Assembly: GCF_011397635.1 (NCBI RefSeq)
Contig: NC_064767.1
Location: 16,531,537 to 16,595,536 of the forward strand
DNA: 64,000 nt
Direction: 5' to 3'
DNA from: Epinephelus fuscoguttatus
Taxonomy: Eukaryota > Chordata > Actinopteri > Perciformes > Serranidae
Positions 24,791 through 36,800 of this stretch are shown here, piece by piece. Both the position numbers and the translations under genes were made by a program. Below the pieces are notes generated by a model, which was not told the origin of the DNA, made no database searches, and saw only the letters and a program-made list of their open reading frames with translations. How positions within the stretch are numbered: the first letter of the stretch is position 1; the number at the start of each line of letters is the position of its first letter.

Positions 24791-26649
24791 TAATGACATG
24801 TCAATGCGAGTTTTAACTCAAAGAGAAAAGTCTTCAGAGATCATAAAGAATTAAGATCAAAGTGTAATTGTAATTTTCTACACAAGCTGCAACACGGTAT
24901 CTGCACTCAGAGATATGATGCAGAAGTGCTCAGACACGATACTCAAATCTAACTTACTCACTTTATCACTTTGGATTTAATATTTAACATTTGGCAACAA
25001 CGTGAGGTTATGATTCTGCAGTTTTGTTTGATTATCTCAATTAAAAATGTTAATGCTTTCAAATGCAGCAGCAGCGGACTATAATTTGCTTGTTTTCTGG
25101 CCACTCCGCCAGCTGAACTGGGAACGACTATTAACTACATTATTTTGGATTGGCAAAGCTTCCAAACCAGCTTGCAGGATGCCAATATGGCAGGAGCAAG
25201 CTGCAGAGAAGCTGCTGTGAGAACATGAAAAATGACTTCAGCCACACTTAAGAGCAAACTACCGAGGATGTATCCATTTCTCCCTATCAGCAAGACGAGA
25301 GTGCGTGCACACTGTAAGCATCCACTCTCCCAAAGCTATCCTTCACAACCGCAAACAAAAAACTGACTCAGAACCAGGCGAGACACAACAGAGCAAGTTA
25401 GAACAAGTGAGAAGCAGGTGCTGGAAATTTGCAGAGTGCACCAATTACACTAAGCACACAGTTAGATTTAAAAATGTCTGTTCTTCGGAGACAAAACTAT
25501 TACCAGCCAGCATGAGATGCAGCACAACAGTTGCTCAAAGAATAAGTGAAGTACAACTGTTCCTTCATCGCAGTAGATTCATTTGCAGCACACAGCTCTC
25601 AATTTGCAAAGTGCACTACTTCACAGAGCAATCTTTGTTTCAGCATCAAAGCCTTAATAATATCTGAGAATTAAGGTTTAAGATCAGCATGGGAGAAATG
25701 CAGCAGGACTTTTTAGAAACAAAGAACAATGTTTCACATTCAAATACGCTACCGTGAAACTACAAAAGAAGCTAAACGAACGTATGTATGTAACAAAACT
25801 CTCAAATAAAGAAAAGCAACAACTTAAGGAGAGATTAATTGCAGCCGAATCAAAAGACCCATGGTGTAAATCCTGAATCATCCTCACTGTGTGCAGAGCA
25901 GTATGTCTGAGTGACATCAGGCTGTACATTTGCGGCCCCTTGCAGATGGCACAGTGTAATTTCACACCCATTACCTCCTCTCCACAATGCATAGCACAAT
26001 CACATGACAGTAAAATCCTCTCAAACCAACTCCTATGGGAACTTTTAGAAGCCGTTAGTGGCCTGGCCATTATGGGAATTCTCAGAAGAGTTCACAAGAG
26101 CTATTTCAGCAGCGTCCAAATTACTGTGTTAAATGGAGTATTAGGCTCTGAGAATATGATTAACCAATTGTAATTGCTTTGCTTCTGCGACTTCAAAACA
26201 GGCAGTCGACGCATGATTTAGATTTGGTTCTGTTGCCGTACTCTTCATCTCTATAAAGTAATCGTGTCAACGAAAACATGGCAGCGCTGCGAGGAATAGT
26301 CACAGGATAAACATAACATGCAGTCTCGGTCCAATGAAAAAAAAAACAGTACATGCCAAATAAGCAAGTGGTGAGTGAAAGTGAGAGACAGCACCTGTGC
26401 TTTCAAAAACCATCAGCTCTTCCTGCATCGGTGCACTCGCTCCCCCAGCTTACCTCTCCGCTACCCGGCGTGTTATAATACAGCAGAAACACACAAATGA
26501 GTCCCTACACAAGCATGTTGTACAGCAGATCAGCCATGTACAACAGTGCTCTCTACAAGCACAAATCATGTTCGTAATCACAGTACACCGACTCCCACCA
26601 GTCACAGGGGAATATCTGTTGAGGCAAATGAGACTCCTGATTTCCAATA

Positions 26650-26688
<39 letters not shown>

Positions 26689-27900
26689 ACACTGATAGCT
26701 ACCATCAAGCACAATCCGTATGCATGATATCATAAATATTAAAGCGTTGGTTTTGCATTTTCTTGGCATTTCCCTTCTCGTGATAAATCAAAAGGCCTGA
26801 TAGGAGCTGCCATGTACATTGCGATGCTGCCTGTGATGCGTTTGCCTTGGGAGGCCAGCTTTCATATCTGAACACATGCAGGCCACAAAGACGTGAGAGG
26901 AAGTTCAACCCCCAGCGGAGTTGAAGGCGGCGGATGAGGGGAGGGATAGGGAGAGGCGAGCAGGGAGGGTGGTGTTGCAGGTAGGAAAAAGGAAATCCCT
27001 GCAAAGCAGTGACAAACTGAGAAGTACTGGATCTGTTGCATCACCAGCAGCTCATGTGTTCACGGGGTAAAAGGCGCTCTATAATCTCTAATGATCACAT
27101 GTTGCAATAAACGCAAACATTAGCCTGTAGAAGGGTGTAGGCCACGGCCTGCATATCATTAACAAAGGCCTTTTCTCTGCAGGCAGACTCCACTCTAAGT
27201 TCCCCTGTCTGTTGTGACAATGCCCACAGGGGGAGAGCAGATGTCCGTTGCCAGCAGCACATCTGCATACAGCCTCAATCCCCACCCCTTCACTGGCCAG
27301 ACAATGGAGCCGCCCTCCTCCTCCTCCTCCTCCTCCTCCTCCACTTGAATCTTTCTTCCACTGGAGCCTTCAAATGCAGTAAAAAAAAGAGTGAAGAGAG
27401 TTGTGAACCCACTCTGCCTGTCAAAAACTGTGCAATGCAAGGATTATCCTCCTGTTTTTAAAAGGTGCAGATGCTCCTACGGGTGCCTGATTGACCCACT
27501 AATTAAGCACTTATTAATTAGTAGGCTACAGATGACAATGGAGTTGGCTTGTTTGCTTGTGCACATGCTAGCAAGAAATGCTGCACACACACACACACAC
27601 ACGCTTGTGCCAAACTTTTCATCAAAGTCTTCAGGATTGCAAATGCATATTTTTGGAAAAGGAGCCTGCAAACATTTACAGAAAAACATGCGTGTTAATT
27701 GGATCTTTAATATGTTGAGCATTACCCTGCAGCTGCCCAGCTCATTAGGAACTTAATAAAGCCTATTCCCACATCACTATGAAGTGTATCAGCTAATGTC
27801 TACTCCCACCCTCTCTTGTCCCTCCTTGCTGATGGCGCAGGGACACATGGACAGCGACGCGAGTATAGCTTGGAGAACTATACCCCGGTGGAGCACACAC
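24791..27900. other. Non-coding stretch with CA and CTC microsatellites
   Basis: Contains (CA)n at 26652-26684 and 27583-27603 and (CTC)n at 27314-27342. Positions 25860-26290 are low-repeat and look like possible conserved non-coding sequence. No coding exon supported. Confidence 0.45.
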
Positions 27901-27939
27901 TGAAATATTTCACACCACCTTCCTTTTTTTTGCAATAAT

Positions 27940-28400
27940 CTTGAATCCTACCTCGACTGGATGTTTACTGAGAGTTCAAACGTCGGCTTTGGGGGCTCCA
28001 GAAATAGCATCGCAGGCTACGCATTTCAAATTCGCTTGTTATCTCGGATTTAGATAATGATCCACCTTTAGATGACATAAAAACTTAATCCTGAACGCAA
28101 CGGGACAATCTCCGGCGCTGGGGAACGGTGCCTGGTGTCGGTTTGAACGGGGGGAAGTAGCGTCGGCTCTCGGTGTGCCTGGTTATCCTGCTGTTTACTT
28201 ATACGCTTCATAAACACTCCTATTCTTTTCCTCCTGCCAGAATTGAGAGGTGTGTATCAGTTTGCTTTTCCTTTTTTTCTCTCGCTTTTTGAGTGAGGCG
28301 GAGCCTTTGCCCACTTCTCCCTCACACACACACACACACACACTCACACTCACGCGGACCCGCGCGCGCACTCACAGCACACACGAGAGATACTACTTGC
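27940..28400. promoter_or_regulatory. CpG-rich patch, candidate orphan promoter or 5' non-coding exon
   Basis: CpG dinucleotides cluster here (by eye roughly thirty in about 0.5 kb), against a CpG-poor surrounding. No start codon opens a long frame on either strand. On the minus strand the sequence CGAG|GTAGGA offers a possible splice donor, with a candidate exon end at 27952. In human, CTBP2 lies on this side of TEX36 on the same strand as TEX36, so an upstream non-coding ctbp2 exon is one possibility. This is inference only; a (CA)n run lies at 28323-28342. Confidence 0.35.
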
Positions 28401-28639
28401 AGCTGATGGAGATGGGACAGTGGGAAATTTCGAGAAAGGCGATTTGTGATAGTGATATCTGTCCTTTTACACTCGACTACACTCGGTATTTCTTTTATGT
28501 CCTAATTTAAAGCGTCTAATCTGATGCAACTGAATTTTTTTTAGATTTTATTTTGACAAAAAGTTTAAGATTTTAAGCCAATTTTAATACAATACCCACA
28601 TGTTCACTGATTGTGACCTACTGAGGTGTTAAGGGAGGC

Positions 28640-30412
28640 TGTTCTTAATGTCTAAATTATAAAATTGAGCTTCACTATTCACACTTTACACATGACTGTA
28701 CCCAGTATTTTTTACTATAGTGTAAATTGGTTGCTAAGCAGTCTGTGGTTGCTGCGAAACATCTCTTCCCTCCAATCAAAAGCACTCAACAAGGCTACCT
28801 AAGCTAATGCTAAGCTAAGCTGTGACAAACCTTTTTATTTTTGTTTTATAGGCCAAACTATACATAGAATTTAGCTGTCAGTGCTTTGTAACTATTACTT
28901 TTTGTTTATATATTGTCTACATGGACGACTATTTCAGAGTCAGTGTGAAGGTATTTTATGTGCGAGTATATTGCATGTCAATTTATAATTTGAAACTAAT
29001 CTATTCACACCTAATCCAAAACTTAATTTTTTCACAGTAGCCTACAGGTTTGTTTGTTTGTTTTGTTTTGTTCGAAGGGGCTGTTTTAACTAACTTCTAA
29101 ATTACAAGATTGAGCTTCACTATTTGAACTTTTCATGTCTGTACCCATTTTTTACTGCTGTGTAAACTGGTTGCTAAGCAGTCTGTGGTTGCTGCAAAAC
29201 ATCTGTTCCCTCCAATCAAAAGCACTCAACAATGCTAAGCTAATGCTAAACACAACATCACTCCAGTATTATGTTTGTTTTGTTGGATAAACAATACGTT
29301 GAACTTCGCTGTCAATGCTTTGTAAATATGACTTTTTATTTATATACTATCTGCATGGAGAAATATGTGTTCCAGAGTCAGTGTAAAGGTATTTTATGTG
29401 CGAATAAATTGCATGTCAATTTAAAATTTGAAACCAATCCATCCACACCTAATCCAAAACTTAATTTTTTCACAGTACAGGGTTTTTTGTTTGTTTTGTT
29501 GTTCTGAATTGAGTTGCACTAGTCTGTGGTTCCTGCAGAAATCTGTTCCCTCCAATCGAAAGCACTCAGCTAGGCTACCTAAGCTGATGCTAAACAGAAG
29601 GTCACAATACGCCATAACAAACCTTCGTAATTTTGTTTTGTTGACTAAACACTATATCAAAATTCACTGTCAATGCTTTGTAAATATGACTTTTTGTTTA
29701 TATACTGTCTGCATGTAGAAATAGGTGTTTCAGAGTCAGTTTAGAGTAAAGGTCAAATAATTACATGTCAGTTTCAAATCTGAAACTCATCTATCTTTAT
29801 GAGCCTTGGGGTTGGCAACCTTTACTATCAAATGAGTCATTTTCAACCGAAAATAATAATAATAAAATATCTGGGTGGAGCCAAACAGCCTATTAAGTCT
29901 AAATGAGCCAATACTAATAATCTTGATGAGCATTTATTCATGTTTTACCACAAGGTGGCTTCTCTGCAAGGTACTATTATTGATTATTAGGTGCCTTTGC
30001 AGAGCTGGCAGTGGAAGCAAACAAATCTGTCCACACACTACAAAATCCTCTATTTTATTGCAAGACTTTTACCTTTTTGGATTTGGCATCCATAGCTAAC
30101 CAGCTAGGACTCAAGACTAGCCACTGCTATTAAAGTTCATCGAAGTTACAAGGAAAAGGTGCCATTGCCAGGCAATAGATTTTTGTTGTTGAAGTGTTAA
30201 AACATTTTTTATTTGGTATTAAGGCTTCACATTTTTACAGTTAGAGAATGTAAGAATTTCTTTAAGCCTTCAACACTGAAAAATAAAATGTTGCCACAGG
30301 GAGCCACTGGAGAGGGGTTAAAGAGCCACATGTGTCCCTGGAGCTGCAGGTTGCCTACCCCTGGCCTATCCACACCAAATCCAAAGGTTTATTTTTTAAT
30401 AGTACAGTTGTT
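28640..30412 (+). repeat. Local tandem triplication, third unit split by an insertion
   Basis: Three direct units can be aligned by the shared strings 'AGTCTGTGGTTGCTGC', 'CCCTCCAATCAAAAGCACTCA', 'TCAATGCTTTGTAAATATGAC' and 'CACACCTAATCCAAAACTTA'. The first string occurs at about 28740, 29180 and 29521, giving periods near 440 and 340 bases. Unit three runs to about 29794 and resumes at about 30365 ('CCTATCCACACCAAATCC'), the gap being filled by another element. Non-coding. Confidence 0.8.
29797..30363. mobile_element. hAT-type element inserted in the tandem array
   Basis: Left end 'TTGGGGTTGGCAACCTTTA' and right end 'GCAGGTTGCCTACCCCTGG' are inverted copies of the GGGGTYGGCAACC motif seen at the ends of many fish hAT-like elements. 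'CTATC' remains on both sides of the insertion, compatible with a decayed target duplication. A second, more degraded member lies at 32704-33497. Confidence 0.7.
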
Positions 30413-32703
30413 GTTGTTTTTTAAGATAATGTTACAAACAGAAACTAAATTTCTTTGTGATCATCAACTCACATGTGTCGATCACAAGAAGGGCAATTCA
30501 TTTGCAGTTTACACAGTCCATACACACATATAGACACGTACACATATCCTCCCAACAGTTGAACCTGACTTGCTTCTATCCTTGTCATTTTACTTACCTT
30601 GTTTCAAAACAGCTTTCTGAGTAAAACACAACCAAAGTCGGACGTATCCACGCAATTTTTCTTTGGTTATGTAATATCTCGTCTGCTGTAGCCTACGTGC
30701 TGAGGGGGTTGGGCATATCAGACTCATACGGGCTCAGAAAAAACTGCTGCGTTACTTTCATACCGCGTTAGGCCTCTTTTTGTACAGACTCCCCCCTTTC
30801 GGTGTCAGGTCAGATGTGGTGATTATTTTATAATTTACCTCTTCAGTCTGAACATGGTCAAGAACTAGCAAGCTAACGTTAGTTTTGTCAGATTCAGTTA
30901 GACACCTGCAGTTAGGCCTATTGTGTGCAAATATTTAGCAACAATTAATCTACGTTGAAAGTAACCTGACTTTGTGATGAGTAATTCACTAAAGAACGTT
31001 TTGATTTATTTGCTATAAAGGCTGGTCTTCCACTATCTCCATTCAGCATTTCTTATATTGATCTCTCTGAAGAAATGTGTTCCTGGGGTTTACTCTCCAT
31101 AATCTATGACGAATTCACATCCACTATAGCACTCACCATTAAAAACGAGAAACAACTATAACTTTAAGATCTGGGGCTTTTGGGAAATGGGGGTTATTAA
31201 AGACCTCGAAAAAATCTATAGATGAGTTGAGCAGATATATTGTGAAGTAAAGAAATGTTCCAAGGCTGTTTTTGTTATTGGCTTTGTTACAAATGTCAGT
31301 GGGATTTTAAATGAGGTTTCTTTCTTTGATTATGTTTGAATTCACTAACAGCTGGAGCAACAGTCTCCAGTGGGGATTTATATTCTACATTTGAAAGTTA
31401 CTCATCCTGAATAATTTATAGGCTGATTTTAGACTCAATCTATTTAAATTTAGGATGATAATTGGACTGATAAATGCTCTAATGACTGCTGGTTAAGTAT
31501 TTCCCATTCAGATTGAAGGCATTGTGGAAGAGACTTTGCAACAGTATCAAATACTGGGAGAAATAAAATTTACGTGAGCAGTTAACTGAATGAATAAGAT
31601 GAAAAATGCTAATAATTTGAACATTTTGCAGACTTTCTTTTTGGCATCAGGTCAGAATTTTATGAGGGGGGTATGGCTGTGTTGGGGGACACGAGAGTTG
31701 ACCTCTTTACATCTAAAACCCTGCCTACAGCCCTGGCTGTAATTAGTCCTGTTGTTTAGGCAGAGACACACACATAGATACATAGGTACATAGATAGATT
31801 TGGCGCTCAACTGCATGTTTACACAGTTATTTCCTCCTCCTCATGCCACAGGTGCAGATTGCAGCAACTGCAGCTGTGCCTTGATGTCATGCTTAAAACA
31901 TGCAATCTATATTCGCCTTTCTTAGCTCCAGTCTCAGGAGTAGAATAATTGTAGACCCTCCATTCATTCATGCAGCAGTGCTGGCCATATATAACACGGC
32001 ACAGATGGCAGAGAGCATCTTTGGATTTCCTGGTCACTTCACTCTCTGCATACTTTTCCAACACTTCCAGCAAATCACAGTCTTTGAATGGAGCTTTTCA
32101 CAAAGGCAAAGAAAATCACCGTTAGCAATGGATGAATCATTTACATACCGTCTACTCTGTACCGAGCTGTAGCTTCTGTACCATGTGCCCTCTGTGTGTG
32201 TCTGTGTGTGTGGTCCCAGGCCTGGGGGCTCTTGGCCCTGTCCTGAGTGCATCTTTTCCCTGTGGTCATTTTGTCTCCAGCACAATGTAACTACTGGGCA
32301 TGAACCCAAACACTCCAAAGACCCACACCAGCCAACAGGGGGACACCAACTGAAGCATATGTTTGCAATGGCAGCAGAGGGGATGGATGACAGGAGGAGG
32401 AAGAGACAGAGGAAACAGTTTGAATCACTGCTGTGAGGTTTTATCTGTAAGTCAAAATTAGATTTAGTTGGAGGAATCCCTTTCTCCCAAATTAATAAAA
32501 CAGCAAACACAAAGGCACTTAAACCCTTTGACTCACTGAAATCTAATGCAGTACGTTATTTAATGATGTAAAATGACATGTTTGATGTAGTATGTAACGG
32601 AGATATTAGCCATATGTGGCAGATTTCCCGTCTTGTTGTCATTTTGAATTTAAGAATTGTTTCAAAATCTTCTTTATTGTTGCAGCTTTAAAGATCTCGT
32701 GCA
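30413..32703. other. Non-coding stretch, nothing recognised
   Basis: No supported gene. Antisense frames at 31819-32510 lack recognisable protein content and include a TG microsatellite. Confidence 0.45.
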
Positions 32704-33497
32704 GAGGTCAGCAATGTTAACTATCATAGGAGCATTCGTTCATATCTTTTATCACAAGGTGACTACTCTGCAGTGTGCTATTTGTGATTTTTTGGAACTT
32801 TAACGTTGCAGCATTGGCGATGAAAGCAAACAAATCTATCCGCTTACTATTAAATTGACCTTTTGCTTAGCTCCGCCCCTTTGTCATGGTTCGGCAAGCT
32901 GTCGTAGTAAGCATGGAGCCCACACTGTAACTAACTGCACTCCCTGAAGAAATATGATCATATTTTTGGGAAAATGAAGCAGTGATTCCAGAGAGAAGCA
33001 GACAGAGGGGTCTACAGTCTGTGTTTGAAGGATATATCCAGGATGTCAAACTGACTCAGCAGCAACAACAGGTGAAAAAGACAAAGATAGTTAGAAGCCG
33101 AACTATAGGCTACAGATCACAGTGTAAAAGTGAACCACCACATCACTACTGATCGCCACAGAAGACAATGAATATAAAGGGAAACTTTGCTGATATTGAA
33201 CCAGCTGTGTGGCATCACAGTATGTGCAAATGATTGGTGTTTGGCTTCGCCCCCGTGCCGCAGCCAGCACCCTGACCTCCGCCGCTGGACAGGCAGGGAT
33301 CTCTCAGGGAAGTCAAACAACATTCATCTGCACACATTGCGATGACACACAGCTGGTTGAATATGAGCAAAGTTTCCCTGCTTCCCTTCACTGGTTCCTG
33401 TACATACATTCAGTAGGCTTCAGTAGGGTTAGCTAGCTAGCTTCTTCAGTAGCTAGCCACTGGAGAGGGGCTAAAGGGACGCATGCAGGCACCCTGG
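32704..33497. repeat. Degraded second copy of the hAT-type element at 29.8 kb
   Basis: Shared strings with 29797-30363 include 'GAGGTCAGCAATGTTAACTATC' (diverged left end), 'ATCACAAGGTG', 'GAAAGCAAACAAATCTATCC' and 'GCCACTGGAGAGGGGCTAAAG' near the right end. The right terminal motif is lost. It contains extra internal sequence relative to the first copy. Confidence 0.6.
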
Positions 33498-33499
33498 TC

Positions 33500-33851
33500 T
33501 ACTGTGTAGGATTTAGTAGCATCCATTCGTGAGGTTGCAGAACTGTAACCTCTCTCATGTGCCAAGCGTGTAGGAGAACGATGGTGGCCGATGCGAAAAC
33601 GTGCAAACAAGACTTACTCTATCTCGAACCAGTGTTTGGTTTTATCTGCTCTAGGCTACTGTAGAAACACCCATGACTTCGATGGAAGAGGAACAGCTCT
33701 GTATGTAGATATAAATGTCTCATTTTAAGGTTACAAAAACAAAGCAGTTCTTATTTTAAGGTGATTATACACTAATGAAAATATAGTTATGAAAATTATA
33801 CACCATGTCTTGCCAATAGATGCCCTTACATTGCACACGCTGGACCTTTAA
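33500..33851. repeat. Dispersed repeat Q, copy 1
   Basis: Aligns by eye with 46238-46586 through 'TGTGTAGGATTTA', 'GAGGTTGCAGA', 'CCAGTGTTTGGTTT', 'GGCTACTGTAGAAACA' and the right end 'CACGCTGGACCTTTAA'. This is a common percomorph element. The left terminus is mutated in this copy. Confidence 0.7.
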
Positions 33852-36800
33852 TCCCACAAAAGACTGTGTTTAGTAATTATAAGCTTATCCTCTTCTGTGT
33901 TTACTATAGGTCACTTAGTAAACCAGCTCCCTGTGCTTTATTTGTCTTCTTTCATTTTATCATACTCCACTCACTAGCATAAGAAGCTGGTTGTACTGAA
34001 TCAATACAGCCCTGAAAATTATTAAAATGTGCACCACATTAGGGTTGATATTATGATTTGCCTTTGTTTATACACTACTTGTAAGAGGATGACAGTCAAC
34101 ACACACACACCTCTAATCTCTTCACTGTACAGTGGGTATTTGAGAGGATCAGTAGTGTGCGACTGCATATTTCTGCAGAGAGACATTATTTCTTCCCTCA
34201 ATTCCTCCTGGCAGAGATCTGAGTGTTTGACCTTTTTAAAATGCAAAGCGATTCTTCTACTCCAGAGAGTGAACGGGAGGCTCATGATTGTGCTACTAAA
34301 TTTGAGGGACTTAATGCAGTAACTCACAGAGAGGGAGAGCTGTTCTGCACCTGCTGAAGTCTTGACTTGGTTACGGGGATACAATAACACCTCCAAGGGT
34401 TATGTTAATCTTTAAAGACGGGTTATTCTTATGCTGCTCCACTCTTTACCTCATTTGAATGAATATTTCACCGCAACCTTGAATCGGTCTCTCATGCTTA
34501 AATCTCCTTATTGCATAGCATTTCCTTTTACTTGGCCCTGCATGTGTACTATAATGCTTCGGTGTTTTGCTCTAGTCTTACATGTCAAAATAAACTGTGC
34601 AGATCTTCATACATTCAGCCCAACCATTCATTCATCTTTTATTCTATCAAATAAACTGTTACTATTCAGCATAACCTTGTCACTGTGCATAACCCAGCTA
34701 CCATTGTAGTGATCTCATCTGTGATTTTGCATTAACATTTAACATAATTTCACGTTTCCTCATTGAGAAAGCGAAGTGCAGCTAATTTGACTTCAACATC
34801 ACCAACAGAGCATTTGTGATTATCAGCAGCTAAAAAGTGGAGATCATGTTAAATTGAGAATTTAACAACTCATGACACACGCTACATATGGGATATTGTA
34901 ATGAGAAGCTCTTGGGAGTGTAATTTACATTTGATAATGATGTCAGATTGTTAAGAGCGCGCCATTGTGCTGCGTGTACCTCCTCCACAAAGTGTGCATA
35001 CAGTGCAGCGGCAGAATGTCTTTTAACATCGCTTTTGAGATGGCATAATATGATTCAAACAAAGCCACACAATAGCACTCTGACCGCACTCACGTCTAAT
35101 TATACTCCACCACATTAAGGCCTCTGACACATCCACAGCAGCCTTTAAAAGACACAGGGATGCCGTCATTGGTTTATATTTATGTCTCCAATAGGATGCA
35201 GATGAAGCAGATTTTCCCCTTTGACTGGACAATAACTGTGAAAACAGTTAATTAGACTTGTTGTGAGGTCTATGTATGTTTCGCTTGCATTCCACAGCAG
35301 GAAATAGAATACCGTGAATGCTTAAGTGAGATGTTGAAGCACTTTCCACAGCTCACTATATAAACTCTATATATGGTACGCAGTGAAGCTGAAAGCAGGA
35401 GGTTATACAGTCACAAAAACTACTGTGAGCACCGAAAAATCAAAATGTGACTAACTTCACTTAGCCTCCTTTTGGTCAAATGTGAGAGACAGTGTAAAGA
35501 CAGATTCTGTGGGTGTGTGTGGTCCGGCTCCTGATCTGCAAAATTGAAATAGATTCACCCATTTTACCTAATGAGATTAAAACGCAGTGATGCCGAGGTT
35601 ATGAAGGAGCAGACTAGATGAAACTAAGAGGTGGAGCTTCTTAAGTAGTGATGAAATACTTGGTAATATTGTACAAATGTGGCAAGCCAAACTGAGCCAG
35701 TGTTTGAGCTGGGAAGTGCGTTTCTGAGCGGAGCACAGAAGTGTCCGTTCTTGTCGCCTCAAGGTTGTCTCTGCATTGTTGCCTCTTCATCGACATACAT
35801 AACAATACACAGGAACAGGAATCCAAAAGAGTGACTCTGCTTGAAAAGGCATTTAGCAAATATATAATTTCATGTAAAGAAAACCAATCAACCCCTTTCA
35901 CTCCTGTTTAGCACACTTGTATACAGTGTTATCACGGCTACAACAGCTACGCATACAAACTGACACAGTCTTGAATACAATTTTCCTCGTATAAACTATG
36001 CATGATAAATTCATCCATCCTGTATAAACTATTTTCTTGTGCTCTCGCGGGTGGGGTACTTGAACAGACTGCTGCTTGTAGGTCTTTGTTTACAACCAGC
36101 CTAATGTAATTATACTCACCACCTACACACAAATTAGCATGCAAACTGTGTCGGAGGTTTGAAAAATACATGGAGGAATGTGATTTAGTGCGAGGAGAGG
36201 TCTGATCTTGCCGAGGCAGTGTTTCTGCAGCAGTGCTCGCTGCCACGATGTCAGGTCGACGGACCTCACAGCTGCAACATGGGAACCAGGGCTGCGGCTA
36301 ACAAGCTCCAAAGTACTCCATTTAAACACACATGTACAGTGGCAAAGAGACACCGAATACACACCCACAGAGCTTCAGAGCTGGGGAGCTCTTATCTCCA
36401 CTGAACAAACTCCTCGAGTGATGGGAATGTTCTCAGGATGTTATCTTGTCCTCTGTGGAAATGAGATAGCCAGCCACCTTTATCACCACCCTCAGACTCT
36501 GGAGGGCCCCTGACCATTACTGGAACAAGGACCAGTGGGCTGCCAGGGGACACTAACCAACTGGCTGCCTGGAAAAAAGAGACTGCCAGGGAATTGTAAG
36601 CACTGCAAGTGGAATGACTGACAGGAGATTGGAAGGAGTCTCACGGTTAGGTGGTTTAACCCAGCCAAGGGAGTCGACTCTGTGCCTTGAAGGCCATTTT
36701 GGACTTTTAAGTTGTTATTTGCACAGGATGCTGAACAAGATGAAATAAAAAAAGGAGAGACATACTGTGAGTCTTGACACCTTATTAAAAAGAATATAAG

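Noticed and set aside
27940-28510. Search for the ctbp2 first coding exon near the CpG-rich patch
   Set aside because: No frame on either strand reads like the CtBP N-terminus; the plus-strand frame at 28250-28510 is microsatellite-derived and then lacks similarity.
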